Source: Xiphydria camelus
Lineage: Eukaryota > Arthropoda > Insecta > Hymenoptera > Xiphydriidae
NCBI GenBank assembly: GCA_963678675.1
Contig: OY783197.1
Location: forward strand, 11,838,304-11,902,303
DNA length: 64,000 nt
Direction: 5' to 3'
Every line of letters begins with the position of its first letter. The first letter of the stretch is position 1. Of the stretch, positions 44,839-55,870 are shown piece by piece. The translations under genes and the position numbers were made by a program. The notes under the pieces are model-generated. The model was not told the origin of the DNA, did no database searches, and saw only the letters and a list, made by a program, of their open reading frames with translations.

Positions 44839-45070
44839 TATATATATGTGGAGAGGACGGACAGAGCAATCTATTTCACCGTAACACCCGCGACTGGAAG
44901 AGTCTAGTTAAAACTCGAGGAACGAAGGCATCTGCTCGATCCTCTTGAGTCGCTTCCTATTTTTTACTTCGTATGAGTTGAGTGTTACATTAGTATAGTA
45001 ATATCGTGTGCCTTGTGCTACCTGCTTCTCTGCTATATCTTCAAATCAAATGGATTAGTTGGTAAGTACG
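44839..45070 (+). promoter_or_regulatory. Candidate promoter and non-coding first exon
   Basis: TATATATATG at 44839 is preceded by GC-richer sequence with a small hairpin (cgcacctgacggggtgcg, 44800-44818). An ordinary transcription start would fall near 44870. TGGTAAGTACG at about 45060 is a near-ideal 5' splice site. The only ATG nearby (45051) is followed at once by a stop (GATTAG), so the exon would be untranslated. This is a pattern match only; an LTR promoter is the alternative. Confidence 0.35.
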
Positions 45071-45425
45071 TTTTGTTCATAATGACTCTTCCGGTTCATT
45101 TGTCATTTATATTTTCGGCTGTTGTATAATCGGCTTAGGACACATTTCGATACTTTTGATGTAACAGCAAGTACAGACGATTTAAATCTTACTAAAACTA
45201 CTTATTAAAGTTATTGTTAGTGAATTTCATTAAACGAGTTTTTTTTACCACAATTAATTTGGATTTATGGAAATAATTTATGGAAAAACGAGTTAATACA
45301 GTGTTGATCAAGAAAATGTTAAGCTATTAAACTAATAAGTAACTTTAAAATATTTGTCTTTTTGAATAATTCAAAATAGTTACATCCGTGTTAGTTATCC
45401 GTGATAACTCGTTTTAAATCGTGTG

Positions 45426-45471
<46 letters not shown>

Positions 45472-46960
45472 CAAATTTATATACTATATCGATATAAATG
45501 AGTTTTCCGTTCGGCGTCCTTGACAGCTCTCTCAATTTAAATTTTCCATTCATTATTGAGAACAAAATAAAAATGCTGAGATTTCAATTCCTTCATATTT
45601 TCGAAATTAAATTTATTAATTTATCTAACTAACAAGCTGCCAACGAGGCCGAATGGAAAACTTGTTTATAACGATATAGTATATAATTGGAAATTTATAT
45701 AAATTCCGTCTACATTAAAACATAATTTGAGAATAAAAATTAATAACTTTATCCGAAAATAAAATATTACCATAAGAAATTGCTTTTAATAGATAACATT
45801 TATTATTGCAGTTATAAGCTCAATTGCAATAAAGATCAATCGTCTACAAAATTGTATCCATCACTATACATACATACATATTTAACTTAACTGCATCAGT
45901 TTAATAAAAGTTTCAATAGTTTAATGAAAATTTGAAACCAAAGGCTATTACAATTTGGTTCACTTTAAGTTCACTTTAACAGCCTAACGGAATAAGCATG
46001 TGAAATCTGCCCCCACGTGTATCAGCACCAAATTTATATGATCGATAGGCACATCTATGAGAAACTAAATCTCCTAAATTTTTAGACCCCTAATCGCTAT
46101 AGGAGTGGAGTTATGAGGGGGGGAAGTAAAATCGAAAAACAGCTTTTTCTCCGGAACGGCTCGACCGATTTTCATGAAAAAAATATATGTTACAATTCCA
46201 AAAAAAAAAGTTTTGAATTTTTTTTGAAAATTCGACAAAAAAATTTATGAAGTTTTTAAACAATTTTTTTAGGTTATAATTAATTGCGACAACTCCAATT
46301 TTTGCTCATTTTTTTCATTGGAATGTCCTTAATAACATGATATTTCCAATTACATCGGAAGTGTACCCCACTGAAAAATATTAACAAATGTACACGGCTT
46401 ATCACCTACCTTCTATATATATATATATATGATATACACTGTACATTCACTACAAAGGAATTTTTCCATTTAATGGTAATTCGGCATACGATAATTGTTA
46501 ATTTTTTGGAACAGTCTTTCAATGATATTATTTATTTATTTATTATTATTTCAATGCTTCCTTTACTATGAACGAGCTCGAGTCTCACGATACGGGGTGC
46601 TTCATTTCTGTAAGTCTTCTGGCCTCTCACTTCTTCATTTTATAAAAATTATATTAAATTAAGAAATAGATCCAAAGAGACTTTTTTCTATGCTTTTTTA
46701 ACCACAAATGTTTTATAGTACGGTTGCTTCATTGCAAATTAAATATGAAAGTACCCTTGCCTCTTACTTTTATATCCAGTTACAAATTATATATTCGACG
46801 GAAAAACAATTTTAATTCTTGTCACTGTTTTCGTCTACTACGGGAAGGAATCCATTTCTCATGAACATTTTACTGAGTATTTCAGCTGGTCGAATAATTT
46901 TTGATAAGTATCTTGCATTTGATAAATAGTACACAATAGTAGCAACATCACATATTCGAA
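45071..46960. other. AT-rich, intron-like; microsatellite at 45427-45471
   Basis: Holds a (TA)n run at 45427-45471 and a shorter one near 46414. A segment at 46100-46270 (aacggctcgaccgattttca) is worded like interspersed repeats. There is no reading frame of note. It could be an intron of a transcript from the 44839 promoter. Confidence 0.4.
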
Positions 46961-46976
46961 AACAACATTTCCAACT

Positions 46977-47254
46977 TTATCCATAATTTCGGCTAAATAC
47001 GATACAGCTTGTGGGAAAGTTGATATGATCCAGTAAAAAAAATTCCAATTCCTTTTCGGTCATTTCTGGAAAGTCAACGATTTCGTCAGAAGTGATAGTT
47101 TTGAAAGGAACCGTTCGCCCGATCCAACCTTTCGTCCCTGCCTCACAATAGCTACATAGTTCATTTTCCGTGCCATTCTGACTGTGCATTCTTTCTAAAA
47201 TTGCATCTGTGTATTCTACGCTCCACGTCAGTCCCAGGGACTTCGAAAATCCCT
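46977..47254 (-). CDS. Candidate terminal exon, unrecognised protein
   Basis: On the minus strand a pyrimidine-rich tract ending ttcttctag meets a frame that stays open for 91 codons: GFSKSLGLTWSVEYTDAILE, then ELCSYCEAGTKGWIGRTVPF, KTITSDEIVDFPEMTEKELE and a TAA at about 46977. No repeat match was found elsewhere in the window, and the composition looks coding (acidic and polar residues, one CSYC pair). I do not recognise the family. It may be a host exon or an old transposon exon; the upstream exon was not found. Confidence 0.35.
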
Positions 47255-47992
47255 AGAAGAAACCCATCGCGCGCCATTTGAGAATGATTTTGCTGTCGGT
47301 AAAATAGTAAAACTCATTGGCCTAGTAACGCTGAAGATTATGTCATTCCTAAATATTATGATTATTCAAATCAGAGATAAAATTGGTCATTATGTCTATG
47401 AGTTACATTTAGCACTTACGCGAAAGGTTAATAACAAAATATTCACTAGATGTCAGAAAAACGGTCCACTACCACATCATCCGCGCCCTGAGTAATAACG
47501 CTGTATAATAACAAGATATCGCAGTGAAATATATTAGAATCAATAGTGCACAGCAAATCACACAAGTCGGAAATTATCTCACATTCTCTGTAAGTACATA
47601 ATAATGTCTAATCGAACTGAAAGTTTTGGTGCCTGTCAAATCGATTTCAAATATTCTCAATCATGACAGTTATACTGTTAACAATTTTCTTTGAAAATTC
47701 AAATTAATATAACTGAAGCAATTATCAACCATATTTGTACCTACAATATCATATGCATATGCACATACATTTTTAAGGTTTTGCCTTAAAATACTGCTTT
47801 CAAAGTGCGTAATTGTAAAACGCTGTAATATTATTTCAGCCACTCTTTATTCTGAATATTCAGATGAAGATAGAGCTGAATCTAAAATTACTCAATCTTG
47901 AAAATTGTGAATACAAGACTGAATGTTCAGGCGCAAGTAACTAAATTTTTAAGTGCAGGTAGCTGAATATCGAAGTACAAACCACTCAATTG
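47255..47992. other. No gene seen
   Basis: AT-rich, no repeat matches or domains noted. Confidence 0.3.
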
Positions 47993-48143
47993 TCAAGCGT
48001 AATCATCTAAGTCCTCAGGCGTAGGTGATTCAAATACCATATCAATGATTTGTAACTTAGCTTCTTCCTTAACCTTCTTGCTCCATTGGAGTCGATCGGC
48101 AATCCTTGGCTCTTTCCGGATAACGAATTTGCTAACAGACATT
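47993..48143 (-). CDS. Short unassigned frame
   Basis: From an internal ATG the minus strand reads MSVSKFVIRKEPRIADRLQW then SKKVKEEAKLQIID, ending in FESPTPEDLDDYA and a stop. The charged composition looks coding-like, but no family is recognised. The frame extends upstream into the palindrome at 48160-48291, which is unlikely to be part of a gene. Confidence 0.22.
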
Positions 48144-48159
48144 ATGCTGTGTAACATTC

Positions 48160-48291
48160 CGTTTGTTCTTCTTGTCCACACTAAATACACTCGGTTTTCC
48201 GCGATATAATATAACTCTCTGATAGCTATAGATATACTATACCGTGGAAAAACGAGTGTATAAAGTGTAGACGAGAAGAACAAACGTATTA
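48160..48291. mobile_element. About 132-bp palindromic MITE
   Basis: cgtttgttcttcttgtccac faces gtagacgagaagaacaaacg, and acactcggttttccgcg faces cgtggaaaaacgagtgt. The short AT-rich centre is at about 48225. No duplication is resolved. Confidence 0.65.
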
Positions 48292-48830
48292 CCCGTGCAA
48301 CGTATCGTTATATACAACTATGTTCTCTGGCATATGTAATGCATTGAAAAAAATCAAATCTAATAGCTACAAAATGGTACTTGCCTTGCTTATTATTTTG
48401 TATACTAATGAAATACTTATAGGTATGTAGGCGTTCCAGCCGAAAATGCACAATCACCATAATAAAATTCAAGAGATGGCATTAATTTCAAACTCATTTG
48501 AATTTCTTACATATGTATCTTCAATATTAAAAAGTACGCATATTAAATCCAGCAACAGCGTCTGATAATTCAGGGCGGCGCTGGAACTTCCGGTGCAACA
48601 TAATTTTTCCACTCAGATGCTTCAAAATTTATGATGACTCTCGTAAAATTTAGTTACACACGTTACTTATAAAACACTCATCGAAATATTTAAATCTGTT
48701 AACTGGGTATGACGAAATATTTCGTCATACACGAACTACTACTGCAATGGGCATAACGACATTTTTCATCACGGAAATTTGCCGTAATATTTTGAACGCA
48801 TGAAGTTTAATGTAGTTCTTATCTATAATA
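48292..48830. other. No gene seen
   Basis: AT-rich; a small palindrome (atgacgaaatatttcgtcat) lies at 48709-48728. No reading frames of note. Confidence 0.35.
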
Positions 48831-49399
48831 CAGGGTGTTCGGAAAAAACACCGACACAGAAATAGGGGTGATAGGTTACGTCATTACAAGTATTTTGATA
48901 TAAGGGACCTATACCCGCAAGCGCCCCCTTCTGGAGATATCAACTTTTCAAGTTTATAACGACCGAGGTTGATCAAAGTAGAATAACATTGAGTTTTTTG
49001 TCTACCTGTACAATTGAAAAAACAAATGAAAACTCCTTGTATCCGCATCATCTTCGAAAAGTACAAGGACTTGAGCCAAGCGGTTATCCTTTCCGCAAGC
49101 AGTTTGCGCAGTGGCACATCTATCCAGAATCGTTTCCGATGTTGCATGGACATGGGTGGCCGTCATTTTGAGCATTTGCTGTAGTACATTGTTTTTGTAT
49201 CTCGTAAAATTAAATATTCGTTACCATCTTGATACGTTTCTTATTATTCTACTTTGATCAACCTCGGTCGTTATAAACTTGAAAAGTTGATATCTCCAGA
49301 AGGGGGCGCTTGCGGGTATAGGTCCCTTATATCAAAATACTTGTAATGACGTAACCTATCACCCCTATTTCTGTGTCGGTGTTTTTTCCGAACACCCTG
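48831..49399. mobile_element. Family I TA element, copy 3
   Basis: TIR CAGGGTGTTCGGAAAAAACA, flanked by TA (48829-48830, 49400-49401). Arms of about 155 bp enclose the transposase C-terminal relic at 48993-49184. The size is nearly equal to copy 2 (569 against 568 bp), while copy 1 is a more perfect palindrome. Confidence 0.85.
48993..49184 (+). pseudogene. Tc1-like transposase, C-terminal 63 codons (family I)
   Basis: Open frame from just after a TGA at 48990 to TAG at 49182-49184: LPVQLKKQMKTPCIRIIFEK, then DLSQAVILSASSLRSGTSIQ, then NRFRCCMDMGGRHFEHLL. The R-x-x-x-CM-x-x-GG-x-HFEHLL ending is the hallmark C-terminus of Tc1/IS630-superfamily transposases. The catalytic domain is absent; the element kept only the 3' end of the gene between its inverted arms. 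The overlapping minus-strand frame is a shadow. Confidence 0.68.
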
Positions 49400-49953
49400 T
49401 ATATTATAAAATATTTTGTCGAAATAAATAAAATTAATAAATTAAAAATTATTTTCTTTTATTACTTGAGGTGTGATGATATTACTTATAACTACATACA
49501 TATGAGGAAAAAGTCCCCATTGTGAAACGAGTTGAACAAAAATTTATTCCCCGGTTAACAGGTTAAGACGTGCTTCTGAAAAGGTACTTTTTGTTGGGAA
49601 TTTTAGTCCACAAAATGAATGTTAAAATACAGTAATAAGTATTCCAATGCTACTGAAAACTTAGGTACTTTCGATTCTTAAGATTCAAAACATTTTTGAT
49701 AGTGTATCTGCTCCAATTTTAATAATAAATTAATAAAATTTTAGTCATAATACTTTATGAAAACTTATATCTCCGACCTGTAAAAAATCGTGCCAAATGG
49801 TTTCCAAATTATTTTGCTGCGAAAAAATCATTAGAAATTAATTGACAATGAGAACTTTTCGTGAACTTTTTTAAATATTGCCAACTGCAAAAATGTTGAT
49901 AGAAGGCCTTTAATATATTCAATTAGATTTTCTTTTGAGTGCTATTTGTGTTG
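49400..49953. other. No gene seen
   Basis: AT-rich spacer, no matches or domains. Confidence 0.3.
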
Positions 49954-50346
49954 GCGTATTGTAATACTTCCGAAATCATGAAGAATCTGACAATGTGACC
50001 GAAAATTTTAGGCGTAGGTATTATTGTGGCTTCGCTCGCTCCACCGATTCTAACCTAACCTAATCTAATCTAACACATTAAACTATAAAAAAATTAGATT
50101 CGGTAAGGTTAGATTATCGCTCGCTCCGCCGATTCTAGCCTAATCTAAGGTAATCTAACCTTACCGAATCTAATTTATTTACAGTTTAATGTATTAGATT
50201 AGTTTAGGTTAGGTTAGAATCGGCGAAGCGAGCGAAGCCACAAAAGCTATTTGCCTAGGCAAAAGCAGATGTAGGTATTATAATACGACTAAAATTATCA
50301 GTCAAATTGTCAGGCTCTTCATGATTTCGGTAGTATCACAATACGC
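49954..50346. mobile_element. Nested palindrome with CCTAA-rich core
   Basis: The outer arms gcgtattgtaatacttccga and its near-complement end at 50346, with about 56 bp of pairing. An inner near-perfect palindrome at 50025-50242 starts tgtggcttcgctcgctc. Its arms contain taacctaacctaatctaatc, resembling degenerate insect telomere repeats (TTAGG/CCTAA). GTAGGTATTAT occurs on both sides of the inner palindrome (50014 and about 50271) as a possible duplication. Confidence 0.7.
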
Positions 50347-51150
50347 TTGCGACATACATACTACGTAGCATTCAGCCGTTAATCACATGCATTATTGCGA
50401 AGGAGTTTATCAGCTTACATAAAGAATTGTATAAAGGTTTGCCTGAATGCATGATTACTGTTCCTTCGTACTTCACATTTTGCCGAAAAAAAGTACACAT
50501 TTTCACCATTTTTCGATGGCTGCATTTCGCCGTAAATAACCTCTGCATCTTCTACGACGCTATACGAACCATCCGCCTCACAATTGATGAGGAACATTTT
50601 TCTATCACCGTTAAAACTGTAGATGACAATAATCGCGATACAATAATGCACTACCAATCGCTAATCGATTCGCATCGAACGACGCTAATTGAGGTTAGGT
50701 GCATGGCGAAAGCTAACCCCTCGCACTACACTGGGTGCTTTCCATTTACACGACTCCCAGCGACTTTTGTGTCGACTTATGTCGACTAGTGTCGACTCTC
50801 ACCACAAGGGTAATGGAACGCTCGCTATAGGCTAGTAGAGCGGTAAATTCGAATATTTTCTATACTAATTTAGGACTGGAGGGGTATACCTAGATGCAAA
50901 ACCCGCCAAGTCACATTTATAGCAATTTTATGAATATACTTATGCTATAAGTATATTAATAAAATCTTTGAACTGGCTACAGTATAAAACGTAAGTATAA
51001 AACGTTTTCAAACATAATAGTAATACTCATTATTAATATACATTTTTGATGTGTAAACATCTTTAGGCTCGCTTGGGAGTGATTTCATGGAAGTGGTGGG
51101 GGAAATGTTAACGACATTAGTATGTGTCCGTGTGAGCTCGGTGCAGGATC
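50347..51150. other. No recognised gene; one doubtful minus-strand frame
   Basis: The minus-strand frame 50657-50415 includes NCEADGSYSVVEDAEVIYGE then MQPSKNGENVYFF. It looks coding-like but is not recognised and has no visible partner exon. The overlapping 120-codon plus-strand frame shares the region. Short gtcgac-type repeats appear near 50770-50800. Confidence 0.3.
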
Positions 51151-51283
51151 TTGACATTCACCTTCGGCCGGGCTTGGTCGCTATTTACCACCGGTACAAG
51201 TCGAGTCGGTAATTACCTAGAGTCGGTATCAATTCGAGAGATCGGAGCGCCTAACCTCGAAATCGTGAATTTCAGAAGAACGA
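51151..51283. repeat. Family H fragment
   Basis: accttcggccgggcttggtc, aagtcgagtcggtaatta and gatcggagcgcctaacctcg match family H at 62241-62471 and 63722-64000. Confidence 0.65.
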
Positions 51284-52032
51284 TGAGTGCTTCCATTCTT
51301 CACAAAATCACCATTCCAGTGTTAGACGCTTTTAACTCCAGAACGTACATCTTTATACTGTTTTCAGTGTATAACAATGGTTTCACTACGATTTCTAATA
51401 AAACTAGATACCAATTCGTGACTTCCATAGTTTAGTGGATATAATTGGTTTATGATAGCTAAAAAATACGGTACATAAACTCATATCAAGTTCCAACTTA
51501 TCCTTCAAAGTATTAATAACTGGTGTATATGCAGGGCAATTACACTTTACGTTGAAATCACCAAACGATTGACAGAATAGTTGTCTATTTGGTTACAACA
51601 ACCTCGCAATTACAACCGCCTCATATCGTGCTGCATTCTTATGTTCCTCCTCACATTTCTTTTTGTCCATAGTTTCTCATGTATTCTGCCCTACTCTTCT
51701 TTTCAATTCCTGTACATTATTCACTATTTCATTTCACCAGTTCAAAATACAAATTACTACATAAATGATTGTCGTGTACAAATGAAATATGAATACACAA
51801 CAACTACACTTCACCCTATAGAATCTTTTCACACACTTCGATTTTTGGTTTTCATGTTTTACTTTCACCGATTATAACCACATCACTTCCACGCTACATT
51901 TTCATATACAAACATCGCGGTATTCCAAAATTAAAATTTCATTCCCATTCCCAAACTCAAGGTACTTTACGCGGAATTCATATAGGAATCTCGCGAACAA
52001 TCCTAGTGGAGGTACGGTAGGTGGGAAAAAAC
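51284..52032. other. No gene; scattered fragments of the next palindrome
   Basis: ccacatcacttccacgctac near 51880 resembles the arm sequence of the palindrome at 52033-52500. The frame at 51581-51877 is aromatic-rich with no domain. Confidence 0.35.
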
Positions 52033-52500
52033 TAAAAACGTGTTAGTCATTCTAACTTGCAATAGATGTGTAAACATCTAGCAGAACAATGTTGCATGGA
52101 AGTGATGTGGGTGTATTCGGTTACAGACAATTATTAAAAAAATGATCGTCTTTTTGTTCTAATAACTTTATTTAACCGAATATACCCACATCACTTCCAC
52201 GCAATATTATTCTGCCAGATGTTAACACATCAATTTGATATCTCTTCCTTCCAACCATGTAAAATAGTATGTGATTGCAAGGAAGATATATCTAAATAAT
52301 TGATGTGTTAACATCTGGCAGAACAATGTTGCGTGGAAGTGATGTGGGTATATTCGGTTAAATAAAGTTATTAGAACAAAAAGACGATCATTTTTAAAAT
52401 AATTGTCTGTAACCGAATACACCCACATCACTTCCATGCAACATTGTTCTGCTAGATGTTTACACATCTATTGCAAGTTAGAATGACTAACACGTTTTTA
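52033..52500. repeat. 468-bp palindrome whose arms are themselves palindromic
   Basis: Outer ends are taaaaacgtgttagtcattc and its complement. Within the left half, gatgtgtaaacatctagcag (52065) faces gccagatgttaacacatc (ending 52231). Within the right half the same pair recurs at 52302-52468. A sequence of about 55 bases (core gtggaagtgatgtgggtata and variants) is thus present four times in alternating orientation. It looks like an inverted dimer of a MITE. Confidence 0.85.
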
Positions 52501-52502
52501 TT

Positions 52503-52785
52503 TAAGTATATATGTAAAATCTTACATTTTTGGAAAGATTATTAATGTAAGTATATATATAAATAGGGTAAAATTTATTTACTTCATGCATTCAGCATTT
52601 CAAATGAATGTGTATACAAAATAATGCTAACCTCAAATGTGACTCGCTTAAAAAAATACACATTTTTAAAGTATATATGTAAAATCTTACACTTTTTGTG
52701 AAAGATTATTCATTTATTTATTTCACGCATTCAGCATTTCAGATGAATGTGTGTACAAAATGATGCTAACCTGTACGGACATGTA
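52503..52785. repeat. Tandem duplication, about 165-bp period
   Basis: aagtatatatgtaaaatctt occurs near 52504 and 52669. Both units carry catgcattcagcatttca-type and aatgatgctaacct-type words. Confidence 0.75.
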
Positions 52786-53168
52786 CAATCGGCCTGGTAT
52801 TTACGAATGAATAACTAAAATCTACGGATCTAATATCTGTAATATCTACAGATTACTGCAAATAATTACATTTTTCATCTACCTTCATTTTCTTCAATCA
52901 GACTTTGCATTAACTTTCTATTATATATTTTTCCTTTGCCCCGTTCGTTCAAACTTTCGCTCCTTTTACACTCAAACTCAGAGTGAACTCAGCTCTCTAG
53001 CGGAGTCTGTTTGAGGTGACTCATGTAGCCGACTCACGGCGACACAAACTAAATGGAAAGCACTTTCGGCGACACGAGTCGACTCGTGTCGACTTGTGTC
53101 AGTAAAAGGAAAGCACCCACTGAAACTCGGAAAAAGCCGGCCGTGCCAACAGGGCCACGTCTAAGGCT
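52786..53168. other. No gene seen
   Basis: Includes the cgacacgagtcgactcgtgt cluster at about 53072-53091. Short frames across here and to the right arise from GC-rich repeats. Confidence 0.35.
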
Positions 53169-53496
53169 TAACTCACACGGTGCGACTTCACTGCGACAGC
53201 AGTGCGACAGAACTGACGCACGCTGTCGCAGGAATCGACGACTTTCCTGCGACAGTTTTATCCCACCGCGTGAGCAGATGCGCGGCAAACTAACACAACG
53301 ACACTGCCACTGTAGATGTCATACAGACAAGCGCGAGGTGCGTGTCGCACTGCTGTCGCAGGGAAGTCGCACCGTGTGAGTGCTTCGCTGCGTCTCCATG
53401 CTGATTTACCGCGTGCGACATACTCTCGACCGAGTCCGACCGAGTGCGACAGTTTTGTCACACTGCTGTCGCAGTGAAGTCGCACCGTGTGAGTTG
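53169..53496. mobile_element. Palindromic MITE with CTGTCGCA motif array
   Basis: aactcacacggtgcgacttc faces gaagtcgcaccgtgtgagtt. Inside, tgcgacag/ctgtcgca occurs many times in both orientations, with two further inner copies of the terminal sequence (near 53370). The terminal motif plus multiple subterminal repeats suggests transposase-binding sites. Several overlapping reading frames here are repeat artefacts. Confidence 0.65.
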
Positions 53497-53565
53497 GCTC
53501 TAACGGGGGGCCATTTCGCGCCACGCACCAAAAAGCCATGGGGCGCCAAAAGACCTCGTAAAAGC

Positions 53566-54366
53566 CAAAGCACATCTAGGCGAAGCGAGCGACGCGAAGC
53601 GACGCGCCGCGAAGCGAAGCTACCTTTTATATTTCCATTGATTCTTACGAGGTAACGCACACTTGAGCGAATCGAAGCGAAGCGAAGCGCCGCGACCTAG
53701 GATAAGCATACTTGTGCGACTGGAAGCGCAGTGAGAGAACCTACCTTTTATATTTCCATTGATTTTTACGAGGTAACGCACACTTGAGCGAAGCGAAGCG
53801 AAGCGCCGCGAACCGAAGCGCCGCGACGTGGACGGAATGTAATTCGTTAACGGATGTAAAGTTTCGTCGATCACTTCCGTTAACGATTCGAAAATCCTTT
53901 CCAAGATAGATCTCGTCAACGAAATGAATTTTCTCACACGAAATAGTATCTTATATCATAAGGCGGAAATTCGAGATTTTTTCAGACTGTGTTTAACTAG
54001 GTCGTAACACGAGGCATGGTTTGGGGAGGAGGCTACGATCTAAACACGGTCTTAAAAATCGGAGGATTTCCGCCGAATGACATACTTATACTATTTTTCC
54101 TCACGAATGTCCATTTCTCAAAACAAAACATGTACACGGCTCATTTCACGTTGCGTTCATCAGTTTGAAAAAGGCGAAAATGAATGAAAAAGGCGAAAAT
54201 GACATTTCACGGCGGTTCCCTTCCCTCCCTTCTCTACCCGGGTATCTATATATGGATATTTTCAGGTATAGCTATTTATACCTGGTAGAGAAGGAGATAG
54301 AATTGGCCGCGCTTCGCTTCGCCCAAGTGTGCGTTGCACAGCCGCGCTTCGCCTAGATGTGCTTTG
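53566..54366. repeat. GAAGCG-rich foldback
   Basis: caaagcacatctaggcgaag faces its complement, ending at 54366. gaagcgaagcgaagcgccgc arrays occur at 53580-53620, 53680-53700 and 53785-53830, with counterparts cgcttcgcttcgccc at 54310. A 50-bp block (taccttttatatttccattg + att.ttacgag) is directly repeated at about 53620 and 53742. Confidence 0.7.
53962..54074 (+). other. 113-bp imperfect hairpin
   Basis: 5' arm ggcggaaattcgagattttt... to 54006; 3' arm tacgatctaaacacggtctt... to 54074. They pair with scattered mismatches around a 27-base loop. The size and shape resemble a microRNA precursor, but this is also what an old MITE looks like. Confidence 0.35.
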
Positions 54367-55315
54367 ACCTTAACTTCTCTAGAAAAGGGCGCTAAGCACG
54401 AAGGTGTCTCATCATCTAGAAGCGGTCCTGTGTGCCAAACACGTACGCCCGAATGGTTACGGAAGGAGCCGAACGGTGGAGCTCGAATAACGGAATTTGA
54501 AACACAATAGGTACCTGTCTTACGACTGAGTGCGAAATGTATTTGCTATGTGGATCTGAACGCGTGGCGCCACCGGTGGCAATTCTCTAAGTTATGAACA
54601 TCAACATTGTACAGTATGTACATTGGTTGCAAGTGAAAAATCATTTCAATACAATTGTTTATTTGTGTTTTATGTTAAATAAACATTAGAGGAAGCAGTT
54701 TGACACGTGTTTTACTATGGAATATTATGGTACACATGGGTATACACGATGTTCTAAACTTATAAATTGGCCACCGCAAGCGCTGGCTACCTTCCCCCTC
54801 TACTTTTTGCCCGCTTGCACGGAACGAATAGCCGCGCCTGTATTTACTTTACGCGATGGAGCTCTTGTTTTTACATGAAATTGAAATTCAAATGAATTTG
54901 AATCGAAAACTTTTAAAAAATATTAAATTATTCCATATTATTTGAACAAATTCTGTATAAGTAATAATAATATGATTAATTAACAGCGGAATACAAATAA
55001 GTGAAAGCAAATCCACGGCAGTAATATTTGAACTGAAATAAATTTTCAGATTATGTCACTATTACCAGACTTAAAATTAAAAACAAAATATAAATAAACA
55101 ATGAAATATCAACAAATGCATCTAAAAATAAAATTAATAATCCTGCATGGTATGATACTTTATAAAACATTCCGGTACATGCAAAACATTCCGGTATTGT
55201 TCGTCGGCTTTTTGCCGCCAATTGTTTATATAATGATACTGATTGTTCTCTACAGAGACTCCATGCAAACTCAGTTCGTACTGTATACATATGTAATCAT
55301 GTATGGCTAGCACTG
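54367..55315. other. No gene seen
   Basis: AT-rich, no family matches within the window. The facing frames at 55051-55310 on both strands lack domains. Confidence 0.3.
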
Positions 55316-55870
55316 GCTCATAAATGATCAGATATATTGCTACATCTGATTATATAAGTATGTTATATATAAGTTCATACTAGCTTACGTTTTTATATCT
55401 CACAATATATTAATTAATATATAATCAGAATATCTGCTTACACGTGAATTTACACTAAACATAATACATGACTATATCAGGACATACAGGAATCCATATA
55501 TGATCAGATATACTACTATATCTGATTAGATATGGGTCGGCACACAATAGCCATATATAATTATATCTGAACATACATGAATCCATATATGATCAGATAT
55601 ACTACTATATATGATTAGATATGGATCAGCACAATAGCCATATATAATTATATCTGAACATACATGAATCCATATATGATCAGATATACTACTATATCTT
55701 ATCATATATGGGTTTATATAATACCAGATATAATTGTATCTGATCAAATATAAATCCATATATGATCAGATATCAGCATATCTCGAATCATATATAATTA
55801 TAAATATAAATATATATATGACAGGTTATATGAGTATATATAATTATATATGATTATATATAATCATTTT
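55316..55870. repeat. AT-rich tandem repeat, about 88-bp unit, with short palindromes
   Basis: aatccatatatgatcagata starts units at 55491, 55580 and 55667. Each unit contains tgatcagatata, atatctgatta and atagccatatataattatat, which are locally self-complementary. Degenerate material extends on both sides. Confidence 0.8.

Larger units (their letters stand above)
50737..53121. repeat. Facing TGGGTGCTTTCC ends, candidate large element
   Basis: ctgggtgctttccatttaca at 50739 faces agtaaaaggaaagcacccac at about 53100. Both are followed inward by clusters of gtcgac/cgacacgag/cgactcgtg words. This could be the two ends of a 2.4-kb element containing the palindromes below, but no clear duplication or coding region was found. 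Confidence 0.35.

Noticed and set aside
53053..53937. Several overlapping 80-108-codon frames on both strands
   Set aside because: They arise from GC-rich CTGTCGCA and GAAGCG repeats, which lack stop codons by composition.
55491..55870. Possible replication origin or regulatory array from repeated palindromic words
   Set aside because: It is an AT-rich tandem repeat with no other support for such a role.
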